Shown here: positions 9,269 through 19,430 of the stretch, one piece after another
Layout: the number at the start of each line of letters is the position of its first letter
Position numbering within the stretch: position 1 is the first letter of the stretch
Origin: Inonotus obliquus
Lineage: Eukaryota > Basidiomycota > Agaricomycetes > Hymenochaetales > Hymenochaetaceae
Reading direction: 5' to 3'
Length of the DNA stretch: 64,000 nt
Assembly: GCA_032164295.1 (NCBI GenBank)
Contig: JAJHTX010000004.1
Coordinates: forward strand, 434,001-498,000
Program-made: the position numbers and the translations under genes
The notes under the pieces: generated by a model
The model's database searches: none
The model's input: only the letters and a program-made list of their open reading frames with translations
Told to the model about the DNA's origin: nothing

Positions 9269-10151
9269 TCAGTCTATTTGAATGACTAGTTCGTGCTATC
9301 ACAATTACCTTTATTGGCAATAGTCTGCGCTTGTTCCTTTAAGCTTGCCAAGAAGGGAGTTTAATCCAGATGTTTATCTCCGTGGAGGGTTCGTTGATTC
9401 TTGATCGACGGACCAATCTGGCTAATTCCTCTGTTTGAGGGGTTAATCCAAATTCTACAATACTGGTTATGGAATTGCTAATCACCTTAGTGGACTGTGT
9501 AGCTGATCCGATCTGAAACAACTAGCAACTAACTAATATTGCAGTTGAACCTGATACTATAATCGTACAGTATTAAGTCGGCGGGAATACGCGATTGTTA
9601 TACTGATTGTTATTCACGATAAGGGAATATCGGGAATCGCACTACGTTGTGAGTAGCTCGTACCGTGCAGACAATAGGGAGAACAATCTAGTTGCAATCC
9701 GTATTTTAGCTTCACTTCGATTTCACACAATCGGTTCAGTTCAGCCGTGTCGCTACTGGTAATTTACTGGCTCGCAAGTAATTGATGTTACGATTTAACT
9801 TAGGGACTTATGGTAGGGTCCCTTGACTTGGATTAAACTGCTAGGTCAGCTCTACGATGGCCTCCTTATATACTAATTTACATGTGTGACGTTACTACCT
9901 TGTTACTTACTGTTTATGGTATTTATCTGTTTCTTCCTCCATGATACCTGGTCCGTGCTTTCTCTTTACTTCCTTCCTCATTTCACTACCTCTGTATTAC
10001 TAGCCTCTCTTTGATTAGTTTAGTGCAGTGGGCGGTACCATCTTGCAGATAGGTTTGATTCTTGTATAGGTAACGGCACTTGATCTAATTCAGCTATTCT
10101 AGGTAATTGCTGAGTCATCTGTCCTTGTATTTCGGGTCTCGTTGGTATCGG
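9269..10151. other. Non-coding stretch within retroelement 2
   Basis: Nearly 900 bp between the small ORF and ORF A copy 2 without a supported gene. It is moderately AT-rich with scattered short ORFs of 60 aa or less. No LTR ends, tRNA-like or polypurine sites were recognised. Confidence 0.4.
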
Positions 10152-11042
10152 TCATGGTACAGTCAGCCAGTTCCGAATAGTTTGCACTCGTGTATATCCT
10201 GGCGTTGTCCTGGCACGTTGTAGGTTTACCCCTTGTACTCCTTGTAGGTGTATTACTCCGCCGTACTGTTCTACCTTTATTTCCATTATGGTATATCCAT
10301 AAGGTAATCCTCGACTTATGTAATTCATTATCCAATGCCCCCAAGCATATGCAGTTCTCTCATTCGTTCCGGCTTGGTCTCGCTTGTAGGCAATGTCGAC
10401 ATCTACTATAGCTGCGTCGCATCGTTCGTGTCTTCCTTCCTGTGCTACGTTTCGTATTCCGATCATCATTACAAAGTGTCCGGCGTCGTAGGATAATACT
10501 CGTATCTCCCTTTCATAAGCTTTTTGTATTTGTTGGTTAGGGTCGTAGGTTAGTTCTACAAATCGACGTCGTATCATTATATCGGCTTGTCCGTTCATTA
10601 TGTCTCCATACGTGATCTCTCTGATTAATTCTCGCATTAGTCCTCCAGCTAGTTCTTTAGCCGGGCGGCACGTGTTGCAACATCGTAGTATATTGCTTCG
10701 TGGTGTCGGTGGAACGATGGGCTGTTCTAGTACTTGTATTACTGCCGCTAACCGCTCTTGTATCCAACGTAGGACGCTCATAGTTATTGGCTTATTAATG
10801 ATGGATAATACTACCTTTCTAACAACATGTCGGTACAACCTAACCTTGGCATTGGGGTACTCTATCACTTGGTGCCAATCAGTACGCTGGGATCGTCCCT
10901 GGGCATCGATGAGATTGCTTGTGCCTCTTGTTATCGATTGGTACGTATTGCCTGACTCGACTGGGCGTTGTTTGGCATTACTTCCGAGTTGGATTGATGG
11001 TCTCCTCCGAGATCGAAGCAGCGTACAGCGGACCTGATTCAT
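10152..11042 (-). CDS. Unknown ORF A, copy 2
   Basis: A frame of about 295 codons from the first ATG at 11042. The frame stays open up to 11105, but that part runs into the LTR of the plus-strand element and has no ATG. A C-x2-C-R motif (CCNTCRPAKE) is followed by a domain that resembles ORF A copy 1 at 3292-4068, including the ...YAW... segment. The first ~7 codons lie inside the repeat unit that begins at 11022, so the true N-terminus may have been cut away when that unit arrived. No known domain recognised; probably part of a retroelement remnant. Confidence 0.5.
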   Translation of the reverse strand: MNQVRCTLLRSRRRPSIQLGSNAKQRPVESGNTYQSITRGTSNLIDAQGRSQRTDWHQVIEYPNAKVRLYRHVVRKVVLSIINKPITMSVLRWIQERLAAVIQVLEQPIVPPTPRSNILRCCNTCRPAKELAGGLMRELIREITYGDIMNGQADIMIRRRFVELTYDPNQQIQKAYEREIRVLSYDAGHFVMMIGIRNVAQEGRHERCDAAIVDVDIAYKRDQAGTNERTAYAWGHWIMNYISRGLPYGYTIMEIKVEQYGGVIHLQGVQGVNLQRARTTPGYTRVQTIRNWLTVP

Positions 11043-11094
11043 TTCCCAACCTTCCTTTTGACGTAAATCTCCGAGGGCATGGTCTCGACCTAGC
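11022..11094. repeat. Left piece of split repeat unit (copy 1)
   Basis: These 73 bp match 18781-18853 with few changes, including gattcatttcccaacctt and the terminal gacctagc. They are the left part of a repeat unit split by the LTR element at 11095-18154. The right part resumes at 18155. Confidence 0.85.
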
Positions 11095-11662
11095 TGTAAG
11101 AACACTTTTCCTTTTTCGTCTTTTCTTATTTTTCGTATTCCATTATATTACTAATTTCCTTTCATTACTAATACCTTATGACTCCCTCCGCCCCATCCCG
11201 ATATATTACTAATACTGCATTACTAATTACGCCCCAACCCCGATGATGCTTACTCACGCTTACTCATTCTTGCTGACTCATTGGGCCCCATTGTTTGTTT
11301 GTTTATATTGTTATGCTGCTGCATAGCACCTTCTTAGAATAATACCTTCCCACAATCCAGGTATATATAAGTAGATAGATCTTGTCTCATCTTCCCCACT
11401 CGACTCTTCTACTTACCACTATGATGTCTTAGGTATTCCTCTCTTGTACTTACTTAGTTTATTCAATCTACTTACCACCACGACGTCTTAGTCATATACT
11501 GTTCCTAGACACGTGCATTACTCAAGGCTTATCACCTTAGACGTACGTTGCTGACGACTGTGTACTCTCCCTCAAGACAGTGTAGAGGTTGTCTTGGTTT
11601 AACCAAACGATCTTCGTGAGAACAGGCCTCGAGTGTGCACCGCCACCTCATCCGTCCTAATA
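11095..11662 (+). repeat. 5' LTR
   Basis: Begins tgtaagaacac and ends ...cgtcctaata. The 3' copy ends in ...aaca, so the last CA has become TA here. It is 10 bp longer than the 3' LTR because of an extra cttactcacg near 11230. It contains a TATA box at 11362-11370. Confidence 0.95.
11362..11408 (+). promoter_or_regulatory. LTR promoter: TATA box and probable transcript start / self-primer
   Basis: tatatataa at 11362-11370 is followed 28-36 bp later by actcgactctt at 11398-11408. That 11-mer pairs with the site just inside the 5' LTR (11664-11674), with one G-U pair. In Tf1-type elements the first 11 nt of the transcript act as primer, so transcription probably starts at about 11398. The same motifs are present in the 3' LTR. 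Confidence 0.7.
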
Positions 11663-11663
11663 T

Positions 11664-11674
11664 AAGAGTTGAGT
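11664..11674 (+). other. Primer binding site for self-priming
   Basis: aagagttgagt, two nt inside the 5' LTR end, is the reverse complement of actcgactctt (11398-11408) except for one position that still pairs as G-U, or that arose by C-to-T change. This is the position and length expected for the Tf1-lineage self-primed binding site. I saw no match to a common tRNA 3' end. Confidence 0.7.
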
Positions 11675-11879
11675 CTCCCCTCAGGATCGATGTCTGACTC
11701 GTCATCAACGTCTCTCCTTTGCGAGCACCCCCTAGTAGGTCGATATCACATTAACCTGGGTTTACCCGAGCACGACAGAAAACCCTCAACCCTGCCCGGC
11801 GACATTGATCAATGTTGTCGTGTATTGGATTCATAAAGTAACCAACCCTCACTAGTCACTCTGGCTCCTAGTCATCGTC

Positions 11880-13785
11880 AACAACAGTACCGCAAGCCCA
11901 AGCCCTACATCATCAAGTTCAATCCTCTCGATTATGATCTGAACAATATCATTGTTGGAACCGACAGGAAAGGACGTGCTCAGTACATCAAGCTTACATA
12001 CCATCCCCAGCGACCAGTAGTCATTGCTAAGGAAGAAGAAGTAGAAGTGAAAATTGAGAAAGCTGACGTTAAGGTCAAAGAAGAAGATCCTTCCAGTTGG
12101 CAGAAGTCAATCGTACGTTGGTAAACACTGGCGTTAACGATAACGTTGCATTTTAGAGACAACCATATCTGGACGAAGTGAACAGACGAAGTATACTGCA
12201 GTCAGCGTATTTCTTTCATTGTTTCCCTCTGGATTTTTAAAGTCACCATCTCCTTCGACGATACAATCCCTGCTCGTCGACAACAACAACAAACTCATCC
12301 TCTCCCCGTCAGACCGCCACAATAGATACCGTATCAGAACGCGCACATCAGCGTCTTGGTCAGCTTAGAGGAGGGAGATACAGTGGAAGTCTTCAAGGTT
12401 TCTATTATACGACAAGTACTGGAAGGGAACAGCGTATAGTTTGGGATCAAGTAAAGGACAACTGAACACACACACCAACTAGCACTCCAGCTCCAATCTC
12501 ATTGTTTGCTCCCACATCTTCGACAGCTGTGAGATTCTCGGCACGTGAAGAACCTGAAGAACCATCGGTAGAAGCATTCGACCCTCCTCAAGGTGTTATA
12601 TCTAGACCACCACCGACACACGAACCTGTTCCACCCCCTGCCGAAGAAGACTCTATTGACGTTGAACCTCCTGAAGACGACATGTCACATCTCACAGCAG
12701 ACGTAATTGCAGCGATCGTTGCCCAGGCCCTGGCACAGGCAGGAGTCAGACAGCCAAGGTCGCCAATGAATGCACCAGCAACAGCGTCAACAGACAACCC
12801 ATCCGTTGACAAACCAAGGCAGTATCATGGCGGAAACAAATACGAGGACTTCCGTCAGGAGTTCATACTGTACATCTCGGAGAATCTAGGGAGGTTTGGA
12901 ACCGACATCAAACGGATAAAATTCGTACTATCTTATCTGAAGTCAGGACGAGCTTCGACGTGGGCACAAAACTACGTCGACCAAAACACTGCAGCTGATG
13001 GAAGTTCAACCATCCCTAATGACTTCGGGAAGTTTATCGAAGCCCTCGACGCATCTTTCAGAGATCCCCATAGAGCATCTAAAGTGCTGGAACAGATCTA
13101 CACAGAAGTACAAGGACGTTGTACGGCTGACGAATTCTTCAATGTCTTTGAACAACTAAGGATCTCAGCAGGACTTGTCAAGGAGGAGCACGACGCTATC
13201 CTCATCCATCGTCTGGAACAAGCGGTCAACCCTGATGTCCTTCGAGGAGTGATGTGAGCGGAAAAGGTACCGGTGAAATATGACGAATGGAAAGCGAAAG
13301 CACTAGCTGTCGATGCAGTAGAGAAACAGCTCTGAATCCAACTGTGTCTGAATTGACCGCCAGTACGAACCTTCCCCCCTCTCCCCCAAACTCAATATCG
13401 CCGACCTCCAGGACCTCTACCCCAACAACAACAGTCGTCACAACCACAACATCCCCCATTGCAGGCACAAGGAGCAAAACCAGGTACACACCCTGGAATG
13501 GGAGTTCCCATGGAAGTTGATGCAGCTCATCGTCGACTACTTTGCTGGGCGTGCAGGAAGCCTAGACACTTTGCGAGCAAATGTCCAGACAAAGTGCAGG
13601 TAGTACGACAAATCATAGTGAGAATGGACCCAACAATTCGTAGGGAGATGGTGGAACAGCTTGGCGAACTGCCAGAGTCGGCTTTTGTCGAAGAAGAATA
13701 CAGCGAGGAAGTTGTGGAAGTTAGGGCTACGACTGAGACCGAAGGCGTCAACATCGAGCAGGATTTTTCGGAAGACCAGCAGTAG
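11880..13785 (+). pseudogene. gag: Broken gag region with zinc knuckle
   Basis: Gag of the chromovirus in pieces. An N-terminal segment around 11890-12123 reads like coding sequence (YRKPKPYIIKFNPLDYDLNN and an acidic/basic stretch) but ends in a stop. The main piece, 12502-13257 (251 codons), has the Gag domain (KPRQYHGGNKYEDFRQEF onward) and stops at a TGA after RGVM. After a short broken stretch, 13459-13785 holds a knuckle CWACRKPRHFASKC, where the usual Gly between Cys and His is Arg. The frames are separated by stops and shifts, so no full Gag can be made. Confidence 0.85.
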
Positions 13786-14111
13786 ACATTGTAACTACTG
13801 GTCAACATTCTCAAGGACTCTCGTCTTCGCTAATTTATAACTCGCGTGCTGTACAGTATTTAGATGCGCCTCAATACACTGAGTTAAAAAATCACGAGAT
13901 CCTGAACAACGTAATACCTACCCCCGAAAAAGAAGGCGACCTAGACGTTGACGATTATGATGATGCGTGGATGTGTGACAGAGGTGTGCAGCCTAAGGAG
14001 GTGGAACCTGAGGCAGTCTTTGTGCGATGAACGAATGGATATCAGCTGGACGTCATTGTAACCATTATTCATCCCTTCAATCAGAAACTAACCCCCGAAG
14101 ATAAAAAAGAA

Positions 14112-15386
14112 ATGGAACAACTAGACGGGGAAGAATATGATACGGACAGACAGGAGCTGGATGCACATGTGCTCATTGACTCTGGAGCAACTGGTTCTCT
14201 CATCGATGAAGGGTTTGTCGAAAGGTACAAGATCCCCACCGAACACAATATTTGTCCTATACTACTCTTTAATGCTGATGGAACTGGCAACAAGGAGGGT
14301 TCAATGACGGAGTATGTGGAGGTACAGATGATCTTTGACAGGATACATGAAGAAACTATTCGTCTAGCGGTGACATCCCTAGCGTCAACTAACGTCTTTC
14401 TTGGATATGACTGGCTAAGCAAGCACAATCTGGAAATTGACTGGAAGACAGGTGTCCTCTCGTTTACTCGTTGCCTGGAGACATGTTGGTCCTTGGAGAG
14501 GGAGGTGGAAGAGTATCGTAAGAAGCAAGTCAGAGGAACGACGAAGTAGCCAGAGTATCTCGATGAATTTGCAGATGTCTTCAGTGAGAAGAACTTTGAA
14601 AAGTTGCCGGAGCATCGAGTTTGGGACCACACCATTGAACTAAAGGCAGATTTCAAGCCAAGCAACTGTAAGGTATACCCACTCAACCCGAAGGAACAAC
14701 AGGTGCTATAAGAATTCATCGACAAAAACCTCGCCTCAGGACGCATTCAACACTTGAAATCTCCAATGGCGTTGCCGTTCTTTTTCATCAAAAAGGAAGA
14801 TGGGTCTCTTCGAGCGATTCAGGATTATAGGAAACTGAACGAAGGGACTATCAAGAACAAGTACCCACTTCCTTTGATTCAAGAACTTGTTGACAAAGTC
14901 CAAAATTCTTGCTATATCACAAAGCTCGATGTTCATTGGGGATACTACAATATTCGTATTCGAGAAGGTGACAAGTGGAAGGCTGCGTTTAGAACTAACC
15001 TGGGATTCTTCAAACCTACAGTTATGTTTTTCGGTTTAACTAATGCACCAGCTACGTTCCAAGGGTTCATGAATGACATCTTCAGGGAACTCGTACACGA
15101 AGGACACGTCATCATCTACCTCGATGATATACTTATCTTCTCTGAAGGGCAAGACAAACACCAACAGCTAGTCAAACGAGTATTCAACATCTTACGAAAG
15201 AACAATCTGTACCTCAAACCTCAGAAATGCGAGTTTGAAACAGACCACATCAAATACCTTGGTCACATCATCGGTAACAGAGTAGTGAAGGTGGATCTGA
15301 AGAAATCAAAAGCGATTCAGGAGTGGCCGGTGCTGAAGAACCTAAAGACATTACAGAAGTTCCTAGGGTTTGGAAACTGGTTATGA
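14112..15386 (+). pseudogene. pol: Broken protease and reverse transcriptase
   Basis: The protease piece, 14112-14549, carries LIDSGATGSLID and stops at a TAG where CAG is expected before PEYLDEFADVFSE. The frame continues with the RT N-terminal region to a TAA at ~14709, then 14754-15386 covers RT palm and thumb. It includes KLDVHWGYYNIRI, the FFGLTNAPATFQ segment and the catalytic YLDDILIF box. The RT frame ends at a TGA where other gypsy elements have Arg or a similar residue in NFYRQFVKDY. Catalytic RT residues remain, but three stops break the polyprotein. Confidence 0.92.
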
Positions 15387-16205
15387 CAATTTGTCAAAGA
15401 TTACAGCGAGATTGTCAAACCGCTTTCGAAGCTGACGGGAAAGGTAGAATGGAAGTGGGAGGAGGAGGAACAAGCCGCCTACAAGGAACTCAAGAGGCAT
15501 CTATGTGAACCACTCATGCTTGTTATTCCAAACAATAAAGGAGCATTTAGAGTTGAAGCTGATGTGTCGAACTATGCAACTGGAGGAGTGTTACTGCAGG
15601 AGCAAGAGGGCAAGTGGAAACCAGTGGCGTATAGGTCAAAGACATTGTCAGATGCTGAACGAAATTACGAGATCTACGACAAAGAGATGCTCGCAATTGT
15701 ACAGGCTCTTAGGGAATGGCGATAATATTTGCTAGGAGCTCGTCAACGTTTTGAAGTCTGGTCGAATCATGCTAATCTTCTCTACTTCAAGTCACCACAG
15801 AAGCTGAACTACCATCAGGCGAGGTGGCGACTCGAACTAGCCGATTACGACTTCACATTGATTCATAAAGCAGGAACGTCAATGGGCAAAGCCGACCTTC
15901 TGTCACAACGAGCGGATTATAATAAAGGCAAACACGATAATGAAAATGTCACCTTCATAAAGGAAGACTGGTTAGTACAAGGAGTGGTGCGGACATCGCA
16001 GGAGGATGTGTCGGAAAAGGTACGGGAGGCGCAACAGGAGGTGAAGAAGAGACCAAAGGGAGTGGTACCGAAGGATGGGTGGTTAAAGCTAGGAAACATC
16101 ATCTTTGTGCCAAATGACGTGAAAGAGCTTGTGTTGAAGGAGTACCATAACTCACTGATGGCTGGGCATCCTGGAACAACAAAGACCGTTAACCTCATAC
16201 GGTGA
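15387..16205 (+). pseudogene. pol: Broken RNase H and integrase zinc-binding region
   Basis: The RNase H core reads VEADVSNYATGGVLLQEQ, then SKTLSDAERNYEIYDKEMLAIV. A TAA follows EWR where Gln or His is usual. The next piece, 15729-16205, gives VWSNHANLLYF, where nearly all gypsy RNases H have a TDH triad. It continues with the ADLLSQR motif and the HHCC half ...YHNSLMAGHPG. A TGA after NLIR separates it from the rest of integrase. The Asp-to-Asn change and the two stops make the domain inactive. Confidence 0.88.
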
Positions 16206-16223
16206 AAGTTCTGGTGGCCTACA

Positions 16224-17558
16224 ATGTTCTACGACATCCGTACTTACGTCAAAGGATGTGACAAGTGCCAAAGAACAAAAGCTACGAGGGCGACAAGAGC
16301 AAGGAGTCTACATCCGAATGAAGTACCTGACAAGCCATGGGAAATTGTCACTGTTGATTTGATTGGAGAGTTACCAGAATCAGAGAGATACAATGCTATC
16401 TGCATAATTGTTGATTGCTTCAGCAAACAGATACATGCAGTACCAACTACGACAAAGTTAACAGCTGAAGGAATGGCTAGGATTTACAGGGATCATGTTT
16501 TTTGTCATCATGGACTACCATACAAGATTATCCACAATAGAGGGACCCAGTTCAATGCCAAGATGATGAAGGAATTGTACAAGCTCCTACACATCGAAGG
16601 GAATCCATCAACGGTGTATCACCCGCAGACTGATGGACAGACTGAACGAGTTAATCAGGAACCGGAACAGTACCTCCACCTCTATGTGGATCATCGACAG
16701 TCAGATTGGGCAAACTGGTTGGCTATGGCTGAATTTGCATATAACAACCGGGAACATTCAGTGATGAAGATGTCTCCTTTCTTTGCAAATCTTGGCAGGA
16801 ATCTAGGTGACTTCTCAGACATTGCGACTTCATCCTCGAACATGGTTGCCGAAGACTTTGTGAAACAAATCAAGGAGACTCATGAGCTAGCCAAAGAGAA
16901 CCTTCAGAGGGCTGCTGACAACATAAAGAAGTACCACGACCGTCATGTAGGAAAGTCAATAGAGTTCGTACTAGGAGATAAGGTATTTTTGGACGGACGG
17001 AATATCAAAATGACGAGGCCTACGAAGAAGTTGGAGGACAAGTGGTATGGACCTTATGAAATTGTTGAGAAGGTTGGAGCCGGCGCGTACAGACTCAAGT
17101 TGCCAAAGACGTGGAAAAAGATTCACTCTGTCTTTAATGAAATCCTACTAAAACCTGCGGTCGAGCCCTCGTTCGAATCTCAGAAGAAAGCACCTCCACC
17201 ACCACCTGTTCTTGTTGATGAAGAAGAAGAATACGAGGTTGAAGGAATACTCGATTCACAACTGCATCGACGAAAGCTACAATATCTGGTAAAGTGGGTA
17301 GGATATGAAGAAGCAACCTGGCAACCAGAGTCGGACTTAGGAGACAATGCGAAGGAAGCTGTCGACGAGTTCTACCGAAAACACCCAGGAGCCCCTCGTA
17401 AACTCACGATACCTCAACAGTCATTATGTCAGATCTTCGCATACACAGAACCTCCGGACCCAGTGAATGGTTGGAAAGGAAAACCCATGGTCGCTATCGA
17501 CGTGGAAGATCTACCCCTCTATGTAGATCCGGTTGACCAACCAGGACTGCTGGCATAA
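16224..17558 (+). pseudogene. pol: Integrase with C-terminal chromodomain (catalytic Asp lost)
   Basis: A 444-codon frame with no internal stop. CDKCQ completes the HHCC zinc finger. The DDE core has VTVDLIGELPES (first Asp), then IIHNRGTQF where the second catalytic Asp of the usual SDRG is Asn, then TDGQTERVNQ (Glu). A GPY/F-like segment follows (DKWYGPYEIVEKVGAGAYRL). Near residues 335-385 lies a chromodomain (EYEVEGILDSQLHRRKLQYL, then KWVGYEEATWQPE). Chromodomains steer chromovirus integration to marked chromatin. It is cut off from upstream Pol by stops and has lost a catalytic residue. Confidence 0.93.
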
Positions 17559-17583
17559 ATGTTGGTCGGGATGCCCAACCTTG

Positions 17584-17596
17584 AAGGGGGGGGTGA
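17584..17596 (+). other. Polypurine tract
   Basis: gaagggggggggtga directly before the 3' LTR TG at 17597; the usual plus-strand primer site of LTR elements. Confidence 0.85.
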
Positions 17597-18154
17597 TGTA
17601 AGAACACTTTTCCTTTTTCGTCTTTTCTTATTTTTCGTATTCCATTATATATCTAATTTCCTTTTATTACTAATACCTTATGACTCCCTCCGCCCCATCC
17701 CGATATATTACTAATACTGCATTACTAATTCTGCCCCAACCCCGATGACGCTTACTCATTCTTGCTGACTCGTTGGGCCCCATTGTTTGTTTATTTATAT
17801 TGTTATGCTGCTGCATAGCACCTTCTTAGAATAATACCTTCCCACAATCCAGGTGTATATAAGTAGATAGATCTTGTCTCGTCTTCCCCACTCGACTCTT
17901 CTACTTACCACCACGACGTCTTAGGTATTCCTCTCTTGTACTTACTTAGTTTATTCAATCTATTTACCACCATGACGTCTTAGTCGTATACTGTTCCTAG
18001 ACACGTGCATTACTCAAGGCTTATCACCTTAGACGTACGTCGCCGACAACTGTGTACTCTCCCTCAAGACAGTGTAGAGGTTGTCTTGGTTTAACCAAAC
18101 GATCTTCGTGAGAACAGGCCTCGAGTGTGCACTGCCACCTCATCCGTCCTAACA
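17597..18154 (+). repeat. 3' LTR
   Basis: Matches 11095-11662 with about 21 substitutions and one 10-bp gap. It begins tgtaag and ends aaca, followed at once by the target duplicate ctagc. Confidence 0.95.
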
Positions 18155-18780
18155 CTAGCACACGTTACGAACTTCGGTACCGGAGTGGGCCACCGGTATC
18201 AACACCGGTATCGTCGGTATCGATGCATGGCAGTTTCGGAAGGGCGGACTGTCAGACTTGAAGCTTCGACACTTTTGATGATCCAACACTTCACAGCTAC
18301 ATATGGCAGACCGATTGTAGCTTGTGACCTTTCTCTTAGTATGGGCTATCGAGATAAACGTGGATTATTAAACGTCGGTATTAGGATGGGTAGACGGTAC
18401 GGTATCGGTATCATCGGTATCGAAGCCTGGTGGTTTGGTACTGTGATGGAAGACGGGTGTAAGAATTGGTGATTTGGTATTGGCGCAGAAGTCTGGCTAA
18501 ACGCATGCAGGACCAGTTCTCAATTGATCTTAGCCTTGTCAAATCGCAGCAGGTGTAGATAGGATGGCAGAAGTCGTGGTCCGAAGAGAAGTAAGAAGCG
18601 GTAGAATTGCAGAAGCCTTGTACTTCATCCGAACTGCAGGCATAGATAGGACGGCAGAAGTACCGTGGTCCGAAGAGAAGTAAGAAGCGGTAGAATTGCA
18701 GAAGTATTGTTAATTGGAAGAAGCGGTAGAATCGCAGAATTAAGCCCATATTGATCGTAGCCTCCGGTATTACCCTTTAG
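18155..18780. repeat. Right piece of split repeat unit (copy 1)
   Basis: Continues the unit begun at 11022. It matches 18849-19430 throughout. It contains several cggtatc/ggtac motifs (18190-18225 and 18398-18422). At 18540-18710 there is an internal ~75-bp tandem duplication (gtggtccgaagagaagtaag occurs twice) that copy 2 has only once. No coding evidence. Confidence 0.85.
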
Positions 18781-19430
18781 CGTATGGCGGATCTGATTCA
18801 TTTCCCAACCTTCCTCTCAACATAGATCTTCGAGGGCACGGTATCGACCTAGCACACATCACGAACTTTGGTACCAGAGTGGGCCACCGGTATCAACACC
18901 GGTATTGTCAGTATCAATGCATGGCGGTTTGGAAGAGCAGACCATCGGACTTGGAGCTTCAACACTTTTGATGATCCAACTCTTCGCAGCAACGTATAGC
19001 AGACTGATTGTAGCTTGTGACCTTTCTCTCAGTATGGACCGTCGAGAGTGTAGTATTGACTAATGGTGGACTATTAAACATCGGTATCAGGATGGGTGCA
19101 CGGTACAGTATCGGTATCATCGGTATCAAAGCTTGGAGGTTCGGTACTGTGATGGAAGACGGGCGTAAGAATTGGTGATTTGGTATTGGCGCAGAAGTCT
19201 GGCTTAAAGCATGCAGGACCAGTTCTCAATTGATCTTAGCCTTGTCGAATTGCAGAAGCCTTGTACTTCATCCGAACTGCAGGCATAGATAGGACGGCAG
19301 AAGTACCGTGGTCCGAAGAGAAGTAAGAAGCGGTAGAATTGCAGAAGTATTGTTAATTGGAAGAAGTGGTAGAATTGCAGAATTAAGCCCATATTGATCG
19401 TAGCCTCCAGTATTTCCCTTTACAGAGTCA
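18781..19430. repeat. Repeat unit copy 2 (uninterrupted)
   Basis: About 650 bp in direct tandem with copy 1; the junction reads ccctttag-cgtatggcgg at 18780/18781. It preserves the empty form of the retrotransposon target (gacctagcacacatcacg at 18845-18862). Confidence 0.85.

Larger units (their letters stand above)
11095..18154 (+). mobile_element. Ty3/gypsy chromovirus (Tf1/sushi-like), full length but decayed
   Basis: A 7.06-kb LTR retrotransposon bounded by 568- and 558-bp LTRs (TG...CA at the 3' copy) and a 5-bp target duplication ctagc (11090-11094 and 18155-18159). Domain order is Gag, zinc knuckle, protease, RT, RNase H, integrase, chromodomain. The chromodomain and the self-primer match place it with Tf1/sushi chromoviruses. 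The coding region has in-frame stops at 13255, 14547, 14709, 15384, 15723 and 16203 (approximate codon starts), and key Asp residues in RNase H and integrase are replaced by Asn. The LTRs differ at about 21 of 558 aligned positions by manual count, 18 of them transitions, plus one 10-bp indel. It cannot move on its own. Confidence 0.96.

Noticed and set aside
11043..11105. Upstream extension of ORF A copy 2 into the 5' LTR
   Set aside because: The extension has only a GTG start inside the LTR of an unrelated plus-strand element; the first ATG is at 11042.
18411..18749. 112-aa minus-strand frame rich in Phe, Tyr and Leu
   Set aside because: It lies in the tandem repeat and mirrors the internal ~75-bp duplication; no coding signs, and the second unit has a shorter version.
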